Assembly: GCA_019239825.1 (NCBI GenBank)
Contig: JAFAZK010000323.1
Span: 1 to 50,427 of the forward strand
Origin: Verrucomicrobiota bacterium
GTDB lineage: Bacteria > Verrucomicrobiota > Verrucomicrobiia > Chthoniobacterales > JAFAMB01
Length of the DNA stretch: 50,427 nucleotides
Direction of reading: 5' to 3'
Part shown: positions 9,554-17,033 of the stretch, in pieces
Layout of the letters: the number at the start of each line of letters is the position of its first letter
How positions within the stretch are numbered: the first letter of the stretch is position 1
Notes under the pieces: generated by a model
The model's database searches: none
Told to the model about the DNA's origin: nothing
What the model saw: the letters and a program-made list of their open reading frames with translations, nothing else
Made by a program: the position numbers and the translations under genes

Positions 9554-10490
9554 AGCGATCGGTTATCTAGTTCGGGCAAAGAACGGCGGCCGCCTGCCGC
9601 ACTCGTATCTGATTACTGGCCCGGATGGGTCAGGCAAACGAGATCTGGTCCGCAAATTCTTTGCCGAACTAAACCAAACTAAGGCCGTCGAAAAGCATCC
9701 GGATTATCATTTGTTAGAGCCGGAATCGAAGTCCCGGCGCATTCTGGTGGAACAGATCCGCCAGCTCGAAGAATCCTTGCGAATGAAATCGAGCGAAGGC
9801 GCCTGGAAGTTTGGTGTCATTGTCGATGCCGATAGGATGATGCCTCAGGCCAGCAACGCATTCCTCAAAACACTGGAAGAACCGCCGCTCAAATCGATTC
9901 TTTGCCTGTTGACCGCAGTTCCGGAAGCATTATTGGAGACCGTCCAATCTCGTTGTATCCGGATCTCACTGCGGATGCCCGGGGCTCCGGACTTGGATCC
10001 CGCCGGCGACACTTTCCTGTCGACCGTTGCTCGTGTCTGCCGAGAACGACCGAATACTATCGCGGGAGCTTTAACCCTGGCCCGCGCTTTCCAAGATCAA
10101 CTTCAGAGTATTCGAGCGTCGATCGAATCTGAACATGGCGAGAAATTGAGTGAAGAGACCGAGACCTACCGCCAACGGACGGATGGGCGCTGGCTTGAAC
10201 GGGAAGAAGAACGTTTACTCGTACTCACGGAAAGCCGTTACGTGAAAGCTCGCTCGAGATTGATCGACGGCCTTATGGAATGGTTCGCTGAGGCGACCCG
10301 TTCCAAGAACGGCGCTGGCTCCGCTAAACCCGAGACCCAGCAATTTGCCGAACGATACTCAGTGCCAGAACTGTTGAGGCGTTATCGAGCCCTGGTTGAG
10401 CTCCAGGAAAATCTTTCAAGAAATATCCAGGAAACCCTGGCGATCGAGGTCGCATTTATTGAGGCGTTTGGACCGGAGAACGAAAAGTGA
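9534..10490 (+). CDS. holB: DNA polymerase III delta' subunit-like clamp loader ATPase
   Basis: Delta' is the stator of the clamp-loader complex that opens and loads the beta clamp. The 318-residue product shows a Walker A-like loop (ITGPDGSGKRDLV), the sensor region ADRMMPQASNAFLKTLEEPP and the conserved SRC motif (TVQSRCIRI). No four-cysteine zinc module is visible after the P-loop, unlike E. coli delta'. I chose the ATG at 9534 because AAGGAG lies four to five bases upstream and the protein then begins like other delta' subunits. An upstream in-frame ATG at 9480 would lie deep inside tmk. The C-terminal third is rich in charged helices as in the family. Confidence 0.88.
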   Translation: MPFLVDEAIGYLVRAKNGGRLPHSYLITGPDGSGKRDLVRKFFAELNQTKAVEKHPDYHLLEPESKSRRILVEQIRQLEESLRMKSSEGAWKFGVIVDADRMMPQASNAFLKTLEEPPLKSILCLLTAVPEALLETVQSRCIRISLRMPGAPDLDPAGDTFLSTVARVCRERPNTIAGALTLARAFQDQLQSIRASIESEHGEKLSEETETYRQRTDGRWLEREEERLLVLTESRYVKARSRLIDGLMEWFAEATRSKNGAGSAKPETQQFAERYSVPELLRRYRALVELQENLSRNIQETLAIEVAFIEAFGPENEK

Positions 10491-10510
10491 GCGCCGGGAG
10501 ATTACAGCAA

Positions 10511-10615
10511 AGTAATCAGTAATCAGTAGGCCAGTAATCAGTAATAAAAACCGGCAGAATTTGTCCGGGGGACATTGACACTGATTACTGACACACTGAT
10601 TACTGATTACTGGCC
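10511..10615. repeat. Palindrome with ATCAGTA word arms
   Basis: GGCCAGTAATCAGTAAT (10529-10545) is perfectly inverted at 10599-10615. Additional copies of the word GTAATCAGTA (10512-10526) and CTGATTACTG (10581-10590) lie around it. The repeat fills the holB-sixA gap and ends one base before the sixA start codon, leaving no room for a separate Shine-Dalgarno sequence. Confidence 0.85.
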
Positions 10616-10616
10616 C

Positions 10617-11090
10617 ATGCTCATCCTCTACATCCTCCGTCATGCCGAAGCGGAACCCGAGGCACGAACTGATGCCGAACGTGCGTTGACTTCGAAAGGG
10701 CGTGATCAGGCTAAAGCAGTGGGGCGCTTTTGTTGCGAACATGAAATTTATCCGGCGCTTGTCCTAACCAGCCCACTCGTCCGTGCAGAACAGACCGCTA
10801 AACTGGTGTGCAAGGAGCTAGGAGGAAAGACGAAGCTCCAGACGGCTGAGTTTTTGTCGGCGGGTATGAGCCCGGAACAAGCGTTTGCGCACTTAAGCAA
10901 AATTTCTGACCCTGGTCCCTTGATGCTGGTCGGTCACGAGCCCGATTTTAGTGAGTTTATTGCCGCGACCATCGGTGGCGCCTCGGAGAGCATTCGGCTT
11001 CGCAAAGCCGGTTTTGCGAAACTGACTTTACCGGAGACCAAACCGGGTGTTGGTACGCTAGATTTTCTTTTAACCCCCAAGCTTTTATGA
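10617..11090 (+). CDS. sixA: SixA-like phosphohistidine phosphatase
   Basis: Histidine phosphatase superfamily, SixA branch; family members remove phosphate from phosphohistidine, for example on HPt domains or PTS proteins. The 157-residue product begins MLILYILRHAEAEPEA with the RH catalytic motif at residues 8-9. It continues with the second block (VLTSPLVRAEQTAKLV) and the second histidine in LMLVGHEPDFSEFIA. I place the start at 10617; an upstream in-frame ATG would translate the repeat. There is no recognisable ribosome binding site because the repeat abuts the start. The stop overlaps the pgl start by four bases (ATGA), so the two are coupled. Confidence 0.9.
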   Translation: MLILYILRHAEAEPEARTDAERALTSKGRDQAKAVGRFCCEHEIYPALVLTSPLVRAEQTAKLVCKELGGKTKLQTAEFLSAGMSPEQAFAHLSKISDPGPLMLVGHEPDFSEFIAATIGGASESIRLRKAGFAKLTLPETKPGVGTLDFLLTPKLL

Positions 11091-11773
11091 AGCCAGAAAT
11101 CGTTCGAACCCGCTCTTTTGTCGCCGAGGTCGCCCGCTTCATTAAGGATTGTGCCTCAGAAGCAATCGACGCGCGCGGTTCCTTTCGTCTCGCCCTCAGT
11201 GGAGGGAACACTCCCCGTCCCATTTATCAAGCGCTCGCCCTGGAGGATTGTGACTGGCGAAAATGGATTGTGACTTTCGGAGACGAGCGCTGCGTTGCGC
11301 CAGATGATAACCAAAGCAACTATAGAATGGCGTCGGAATCCTTTTTGTTGGTGACCAGTCCGGGCGAAGTGCTCCGCATGATGGGAGAGATCGATCCCGA
11401 AGAGGCAGCAGAAGAATACGACACCGCCATCCAACATCTCGGTAAACGATTTGGCGAACAGAGATACCGGCATGATTTGATTCTGCTCGGCCTAGGAGAG
11501 GACGGCCACACGGCCTCGTTGTTTCCTGACACTACCGCTCTCCAGGAGACACAAAAGAATGTCGTGGCGAATTTCGTTCCCAAGTTCAATACCCACCGGC
11601 TCACATTCACATTTCCTCTCATCAATGCCGCACGTTGCATCGCCTTTGTCATCAATGACAAGACCAAGCAACCTGTAATCGACCGTGTCCTCGCCGGGAA
11701 CAGCGGACTCCCGTCCGAGCGGGTGAAGCCAGTAGACGGCGAGGTGCTCTGGTTTTTAGGACACGGGAAATAG
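11087..11773 (+). CDS. pgl: 6-phosphogluconolactonase
   Basis: Hydrolyses 6-phosphogluconolactone to 6-phosphogluconate in the oxidative pentose phosphate pathway. The 228-residue product has the family signatures FRLALSGGNTPRPIYQAL, TFGDERCVAPDDNQSNYRM and ILLGLGEDGHTASLFPDT, in order and at normal spacing (DevB/SOL type). It starts inside the stop codon of sixA (ATGA), suggesting translational coupling. No zwf or gnd is in the window. Confidence 0.96.
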   Translation: MKPEIVRTRSFVAEVARFIKDCASEAIDARGSFRLALSGGNTPRPIYQALALEDCDWRKWIVTFGDERCVAPDDNQSNYRMASESFLLVTSPGEVLRMMGEIDPEEAAEEYDTAIQHLGKRFGEQRYRHDLILLGLGEDGHTASLFPDTTALQETQKNVVANFVPKFNTHRLTFTFPLINAARCIAFVINDKTKQPVIDRVLAGNSGLPSERVKPVDGEVLWFLGHGK

Positions 11774-12115
11774 GCGGCGAAGGGTGATCGGTGCTTCGTG
11801 ATAGGTGATAGGTGATAGGTGATTGGTGGAAGGTGCGGCTCTCTATTTTGGTGGGACGAGGCTCCCGAAAGTCAGCAACGTTTCAGCGGCGAAGTCGACG
11901 TTCACCAGTTGACTTGTTGGGATAGGCCAGTGGACGCGCCGAGCCGTGATCCAGCTCTGGGCCGCGGCTCGGCGCGTCGCACGACCTAGCCGTCCACTTC
12001 TTCAGGTCAATACCCATTGCTTCGGTCAAACGGTCAGACCGCTTGGGAGCCTCGCCCCACCAAAATAGGGTGGCGCCTTCCTCCAATCACGAATCACCAA
12101 TCACTAATCACCCCG
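11774..12115. repeat. Nested palindromic element, R1 family, best preserved copy
   Basis: Three layers are visible. Outer arms are diverged low-complexity words (GGTGATAGGTGATAGGTGAT and relatives at 11785-11835, and the inverted CACGAATCACCAATCACTA near 12087-12113). Middle arms at 11843-11869 and 12043-12068 carry CTATTTTGGTGGGACGAGG and its inverse, about 26 bp with one mismatch. The inner hairpin is GACGCGCCGAGCCG (11933-11946), inverted perfectly at 11965-11978. There is no open reading frame with family features inside, so any movement would need help from elsewhere. Confidence 0.85.
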
Positions 12116-12214
12116 CCGTAACCCCCCCGTATCCAGCCGCTCCTAGCTCCTGGATTCTGACTCCTGGCTCCTCGAATAGTGACTGCCGTTTGAAGTCGTG
12201 TTAATCTGAGCGAC

Positions 12215-12799
12215 ATGGGTAGTTCCTCAGAGGGATTAGGTTTTGAAATGCTGCTCGAAATTGCGTCTCGTTGCGGGTCCGGAACCGCTTTCAAAAAGGG
12301 GATCTCCTGGAATGCGGATTCTGACCTCGAGAGGAGCTGGGCGGATTGGACGCGGTCCTCCTTCCAGCCGTTCATCCTGCCTCATTTGCTCGAAGTGCAG
12401 GCCCTCTCGTCGCGCCAGTTCGTTCGCGAAATTTTGGGTCTCGATCGAGCCTTCTCGAGTTTGCTCTCAAAAGAAACTGAGGAGAAAAGCCTGGAAGCGG
12501 GACGGCAGTTGCTTTCGATGAAATCGCTTAAGGCCGATCGAACGCTGGACCGGATTCAACGCGCCGTCGCTGCTGGGAATGCCCCCGGTCATTTTGCAAC
12601 TTTGTTCGCAGTCCGTGCCGCGGTGTTCTCTATTGCACCGCACACCACTGTTTCAGCCTACCTCTTGCAAGAGCTAGTCTGCGAGATCCCGGATCCGGAT
12701 CATCAAGCGGAACTACTTGCGTTGGGCTTGTCTGAGGTCAACGATTTCTTTCGGCACTCCGCCGAGACGACATCGGATGCCATGCGATCGAATGCCTGA
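12215..12799 (+). CDS. Unknown, possibly UreF-like helical protein
   Basis: A 194-residue all-helical protein I cannot assign firmly. Two stretches recall the urease accessory protein UreF: LDRAFSSLLSKETEEKSLEAGRQLL (compare the UreF helix ending in ASxxxGRxLL) and GHFATLFAVRAAVFSIAPHTTVSAYLLQEL (compare HYPVVFGxxAAxxGIxxxxAxxAYL). No urease structural or accessory genes are in the window, which argues against a classical role. Its last eight bases overlap the clpS start, so it is translated with clpS and may act in the same process. The similarity is by eye and could be chance. Confidence 0.6.
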   Translation: MGSSSEGLGFEMLLEIASRCGSGTAFKKGISWNADSDLERSWADWTRSSFQPFILPHLLEVQALSSRQFVREILGLDRAFSSLLSKETEEKSLEAGRQLLSMKSLKADRTLDRIQRAVAAGNAPGHFATLFAVRAAVFSIAPHTTVSAYLLQELVCEIPDPDHQAELLALGLSEVNDFFRHSAETTSDAMRSNA

Positions 12800-13073
12800 G
12801 ACTGCTATCGAGACTAAAACCGAGGCGCAACTAGCGACTCCTTGGAACGTGGTAGTTCACAATGACCCGGTGAACTTGATGTCCTACGTCACGATGGTTT
12901 TCCAAAAAGTCTTTGGGTATTCGCGCGACCGGGCGACCAAGCATATGCTGGAGGTACATCATTTGGGCCGATCGATCGTTTGGACCGGGTCTCGGGAGCA
13001 AGCCGAGCTATATGTACAGCAGCTCCATAGTTACCTCCTGCAAGCGACCCTGGAAAAATCTGAGGGATGTTGA
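12792..13073 (+). CDS. clpS: ATP-dependent Clp protease adaptor ClpS
   Basis: ClpS binds N-degron substrates and hands them to ClpA or ClpC with ClpP. The 93-residue product contains the conserved core WNVVVHNDPVNLMSYVTMVF, the KHMLEVHHLGRSIVWTG region that lines the N-degron pocket, and the final EQAELYVQQLHSYLL helix. I chose the ATG at 12792, giving a normal short N-terminal tail; earlier in-frame starts lie inside the upstream gene. Seven bases of overlap join it to the next gene. No clpA or clpC is in the window. Confidence 0.92.
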   Translation: MPETAIETKTEAQLATPWNVVVHNDPVNLMSYVTMVFQKVFGYSRDRATKHMLEVHHLGRSIVWTGSREQAELYVQQLHSYLLQATLEKSEGC

Positions 13074-13588
13074 TTCGTAAATGGAAAAAGAAGGCGATAG
13101 AATTCTCCCGCATCGAACAGATCGAGGCAGAACTTCTAAGGCAGGCGCCCACTTGTTGTGACCTGGACGAAGGCAGCCAGGCCGAAGCCCGCATTTTTCC
13201 GTCTCCCACAAATACCACCGATCCCGATTTTTTGCGGGATTGGCAGGAGTATGTGCGCCCCGAGTTGCAGCATCTATTCCGTTCTGCCAAGGAGACGGTG
13301 GAGGCAGATCTCGGCTCGCTGAAAATGAAACTCGGTCATCTGGGCCGCTTCTTAGTGCCTCTCGAACATGGCGAATCTTGGTTGAACACTCTGAATCAGG
13401 CCCGTTTGATTTTGGCCGCCAAGTTCGAGTTTTCCGAAGCGGAACTCTCTACATTCGAACTACCTAGGACGTTTTCGCAGCGGGAATTGGTCCTCCACCA
13501 GATCAATTTCTATGCAGCCATCCAGGAGCGCATCATTGAAATTCTGAACGACGGTGAAGAACACAAAGGTTCAGAAGGGAGCGGGTAG
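13067..13588 (+). CDS. DUF2017-like protein downstream of clpS
   Basis: A 173-residue helical protein overlapping clpS by seven bases. It resembles the DUF2017 proteins found immediately after clpS in actinobacteria: a centre reading WQEYVRPELQHLFRSAKETVEADL followed by HGESWLNTLNQARLILAAKF and a terminal helix. Function unknown. The constant adjacency to clpS suggests a role in N-degron proteolysis. The C-terminus (EEHKGSEGSG) runs up to the next palindrome. Assignment to the family is from memory of its pattern. Confidence 0.7.
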   Translation: MLIRKWKKKAIEFSRIEQIEAELLRQAPTCCDLDEGSQAEARIFPSPTNTTDPDFLRDWQEYVRPELQHLFRSAKETVEADLGSLKMKLGHLGRFLVPLEHGESWLNTLNQARLILAAKFEFSEAELSTFELPRTFSQRELVLHQINFYAAIQERIIEILNDGEEHKGSEGSG

Positions 13589-13605
13589 GGCGGCAGCGTG
13601 AGGAC

Positions 13606-13890
13606 CGCCTGGAGGGGAGCCGCTTTCAGCCGAACTCAGTTTGCGCGCAAATTTCTGAAGCCTCGCGTTTGCTGTCTGGGCGTGTGCTTTGCAGGCGGCT
13701 CCCGCGAACGGCCCCTGATGCCCTTATGCCCACGGAGATCCGTTTTTCCCTGGGCCCCACGCGACCAGGTGAAATAACGCCGTGAAACGTTCGCGGGAGC
13801 CGCCCGCTATAGAACCTGCTCGGCTCTACCACATCTTTTGCGTGATCAGTTTAGGTTCCGGCAGCGGTCAAAGCGGCTCCCCTCCAGGCG
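13606..13890. repeat. Nested palindromic element, R3 family
   Basis: Outer arms CGCCTGGAGGGGAGCCGCTT (13606-13626) are perfectly inverted at 13870-13890. Inner arms GGCGGCTCCCGCGAACG (13694-13710) are perfectly inverted at 13788-13804. The 77-bp centre holds CACGGAGATCCG-type sequence and no gene. A single arm of the same family lies at 41936-41958. Confidence 0.85.
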
Positions 13891-13995
13891 CTGGGCGAAC
13901 TCGACCGCAATCTGCCGTTCGTTATCGGCCCATTCGCCGAGAATTTCTCCCTAGCGCCGTTGACGTGATCCAGCCATCACGAGTAACTTCGCTCA

Positions 13996-14469
13996 ATGAG
14001 CAAACCCGTCGTCGAAGTCCAAGTCAGGGCCGTAGTCCCGACTACTGGCGGGTGCGCAGTCTTCGTCGGGAACGATGAAAAGGTCTTTGTAATTTACGTC
14101 GACCAAACCGTTGGTCAGGCTATCACGATGTTCATGCGCGGCGCACAGAAGGAACGCCCGTTGACCCACGATCTTATGGCCAACATCCTGATGGCGTTGG
14201 GAGCGCGAATCGAGCGGATCGTGATCAATGATCTAAAGCGTGGTACGTACTTTGCCCGGATGATTCTAAGCGCCGAGAACGAGCTGCACCAGCGCAAGGT
14301 GGTCGAGATCGATGCTCGCCCCAGCGATTGTATCGCCATGGCGGCTCAGCAAAAGGCCGCAATTTACGTCAGTCGCGAGGTCTGGGAAGAGGTTGATGAT
14401 ATGGCTGACGTGCTCCGCAAGATGGAAGAGGAAGGCTCAAGTCCGGGGGAGTCCGAAGAAGAGTTCTGA
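13996..14469 (+). CDS. Bifunctional nuclease family protein (BFN/DUF151)
   Basis: A 157-residue member of the BFN/DUF151 family; some plant and bacterial members show RNase and DNase activity, but the bacterial role is poorly known. Visible signatures are CAVFVGNDEKVFVIYVDQTVGQAI, HDLMANILMALGARIERIVINDL, TYFARMILS and EIDARPSDCIAMA. A charged tail (MADVLRKMEEEGSSPGESEEEF) extends past the domain. It sits alone between a nested palindrome and speA, with 187 bp to speA. Confidence 0.9.
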   Translation: MSKPVVEVQVRAVVPTTGGCAVFVGNDEKVFVIYVDQTVGQAITMFMRGAQKERPLTHDLMANILMALGARIERIVINDLKRGTYFARMILSAENELHQRKVVEIDARPSDCIAMAAQQKAAIYVSREVWEEVDDMADVLRKMEEEGSSPGESEEEF

Positions 14470-14656
14470 AATTTTCTCGGAAAAGACATGGCGGCAAGAA
14501 GCGCCAAAACGGGTAAAACAACAGATTTTCAAACCGGAGGCAATAGTGGTGAAAGTCGTAACCTTCTGTCTCCTCTGTTCGCTTCTATTGAAAAATTTTG
14601 TCCATTTTAAAGCCACCGATTGCAATTAAAGATGCACCACTTAGTTTGCGGCGATC

Positions 14657-16576
14657 ATGTCTGACAGCTGGGACATTCCATCCGCGATTTCTCTTTATAA
14701 CGTAGACCGTTGGGGATCGGGCTACTTCAGTATCAACCGATCTGGCAACGTGCAGGTCATGCCGACTCAGCAAGAGAGTCTGAACATCGACCTAATGGAG
14801 GTGGTTCAAGAAGCTCGGGATCGCGGCATGAGTTTTCCGCTGGTCGTCCGCTTTCAAGACCTCTTGCGCCACCGCGTCGAAACAGTTAATCGAGCATTCC
14901 AATCGGCAATTGCTGAGGCCCGCTATCAGAACGTCTACAAAGGGGTCTTCCCGATCAAAGTTAACCAGCTTCGGGAGGTAGTGGAGGAGATTATTGATGC
15001 TGGTTCGCCATACCATTTCGGTTTGGAGGCGGGCAGTAAACCGGAACTGATTGCCGCATTAGCCGTCCACCGCGATCTGGAGAGCTTGATTATCTGCAAC
15101 GGCTACAAAGACCTGACCTACATCAAGCTGGCGTTACTCGGCCGGAAGTTAGGAAAGCTCATCATTATCGTCGTTGAAAAGCTCGAGGAAATCCGGCAGA
15201 TCGTTCAGCTTTCCAAAGAGATGGGGGTCCAGCCGATGCTTGGCCTAAGGGTTCGTTTGCAGGTCAAGGGCCACGGACGTTGGGCTACCAGCGGTGGCGA
15301 GAACGCAAAGTTCGGTCTTTCGACAGCCGACCTGGTTGCAGCTAGTAACTACCTGAAAGAGCAGGGGATGGCCGACGCGCTACGCTTGGTTCACTTCCAT
15401 GTAGGGTCGCAAGTTCCGGATATCGGTGTCGTGAAAAGAGCGGTGCGCGAAGCGGCTCGATTTTTTGCCAAGCTAACCCATATGGGGCACCCAATGGAGT
15501 TCATCGATGTGGGCGGCGGACTGGGTGTTGACTACGATGGCTCCCGTACCGCCTTTGACAGCTCCATGAACTACACGCTGCAGGAGTATGCTCGCGACGT
15601 GGTTTACAACATCATGGATGTCGTTGACTCGGAGAAAGTTTCGCACCCGACCATCGTCAGTGAAGGCGGGAGGGCGATCGTCGCTCATCACTCCGTGCTC
15701 ATTGTTGAAGCTTTCGGATCCATCGAGAAAGGCGCCGCGGACCTAGCCCTGCAAATCAAAGATACAGATCCAAAACTACTGGCGGATATCGTCGAAATCC
15801 AGCGGTCGCTAACCAAGCAGAACCGGATGGAAAACCTGCATGATGCTCAACAGGTTAAAGAACAAGCTCAATCCATGTTCGAGCTTGGTTTGCTCGACCT
15901 GGAGAGCAAGGCGAAAATCGAGACGATTTACTGGCAGATTGCCGAGTCGGTGGTCGACCTCTGCCGGGGTATGCGCTACGTGCCGGATGAGGTTAAGGAG
16001 CTGGAAATCTCGTTAGGCGATCAATATCTCTGTAATTTCTCCGTCTTCCAATCACTGCTGGATCATTGGGCTCTTGGGCAGTTGTTCCCGATCATGCCGA
16101 TCCATAAATTGCAGTATCCACCCGACCGGAATGGCACGCTGGTGGATATCACCTGCGATTCGGACGGCAAGGTCAGTAAGTTTATCGACTTGCAAGATGT
16201 CAAAGAGACCCTGCCGTTGCACCGGATAAACAATGGAGAACCGTATTACCTCGGTTTCTTTCTGATGGGTGCATACCAAGATATCATGGGTGACCTGCAC
16301 AATCTGTTCGGCCGGGTGAACGAAGTTCATATCTTCCTGGACGAAGACGAGGACAGCGGCTGGTACATCGAGGAAGTGATCCAAGGCAGCACCGTAATCA
16401 GCGTCCTTTCCATGACACAATGGGATCAGAACGAGTTGGTGCGCCTGGTCAAAGGTCAAGTTGATGCCGCCATCAAAAGCGATCGCCTGAAACCAAACGA
16501 AGCTATGCGCATCTTGAACGACTACGAGCGCGGCCTCGGCGGCTATACCTACCTGAATTTTAAAAAGCAGGTCTGA
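14657..16576 (+). CDS. speA: Biosynthetic arginine decarboxylase
   Basis: PLP enzyme converting arginine to agmatine, the entry to polyamine synthesis. The 639-residue length matches SpeA. Residues 9-30 are the family start (PSAISLYNVDRWGSGYF). YKGVFPIKVNQ holds the Schiff-base lysine (residue 101), and HVGSQVPDIGV and FIDVGGGLGVDYDG form the PLP phosphate site. SEGGRAIVAHHSVL is present, and the C-terminal helical domain ends LGGYTYLNFKKQV. No speB or other polyamine gene is adjacent. The upstream 187 bp is AT-rich and may hold the promoter. Confidence 0.97.
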   Translation: MSDSWDIPSAISLYNVDRWGSGYFSINRSGNVQVMPTQQESLNIDLMEVVQEARDRGMSFPLVVRFQDLLRHRVETVNRAFQSAIAEARYQNVYKGVFPIKVNQLREVVEEIIDAGSPYHFGLEAGSKPELIAALAVHRDLESLIICNGYKDLTYIKLALLGRKLGKLIIIVVEKLEEIRQIVQLSKEMGVQPMLGLRVRLQVKGHGRWATSGGENAKFGLSTADLVAASNYLKEQGMADALRLVHFHVGSQVPDIGVVKRAVREAARFFAKLTHMGHPMEFIDVGGGLGVDYDGSRTAFDSSMNYTLQEYARDVVYNIMDVVDSEKVSHPTIVSEGGRAIVAHHSVLIVEAFGSIEKGAADLALQIKDTDPKLLADIVEIQRSLTKQNRMENLHDAQQVKEQAQSMFELGLLDLESKAKIETIYWQIAESVVDLCRGMRYVPDEVKELEISLGDQYLCNFSVFQSLLDHWALGQLFPIMPIHKLQYPPDRNGTLVDITCDSDGKVSKFIDLQDVKETLPLHRINNGEPYYLGFFLMGAYQDIMGDLHNLFGRVNEVHIFLDEDEDSGWYIEEVIQGSTVISVLSMTQWDQNELVRLVKGQVDAAIKSDRLKPNEAMRILNDYERGLGGYTYLNFKKQV

Positions 16577-16578
16577 CA

Positions 16579-17033
16579 GGCGTCGCCTTATACTCCGCAG
16601 GAGTCAGGAGCCAGAATCCAGGAGCCGGGAGAGGGGCGGCAGACGGTGAAGCCTTACATCACTTGCGAGACATCCGCGTTTCGCCACGGCCTCGCAAGCG
16701 AGGCATCGCTCCTCAAATAGCCGTTTCGTAGAGAGCAAAAACCAGCTCCAAGATCCAGCTCCGTAGGAGCGAAATATTTATAGCTATCGGTGTCCCAAAT
16801 CCGACTAGCTCCGTAGGAGCGGCATATTCTGAGCGAGCGATATGGCGATAGATTTTGAACCTCTCGGCATGATCGGCGCGCGTATCGATTTAGATGCCGC
16901 TCCTACGGAGCTAACGGCATTTTAGGATAGACGTGGCTATAAATATTTCGCTCCTACGGAGCTAGCCCGCGGACATCTCTCCTGGCTCCTGGATTCTGAC
17001 TTCTGATTCCTGCGGAGTATAAGACGACGCCCC
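16579..17033. repeat. Nested palindromic element, R2 family, between speA and the PBP gene
   Basis: The outer arms of about 54 bp (16579-16632 and 16979-17033) contain TATACTCCGCAGGAGTCAGG and AGCCAGAATCCAGGAGCC and are inverted with only about six mismatches. The middle 27-bp arms (16758-16784 and 16936-16962) are perfect inverts containing GCTCCGTAGGAGCGAAAT. A further inner pair of the GCTCCGTAGGAGC core lies at 16808-16820 and 16899-16911. The core is itself a palindrome. The element fills the gap between two convergent genes, where it would act as a strong bidirectional hairpin. Confidence 0.9.

Noticed and set aside
10501-10620. Possible CRISPR array from repeated ATCAGTA words
   Set aside because: Repeats are short, irregular and inverted, with no uniform spacers and no cas genes.
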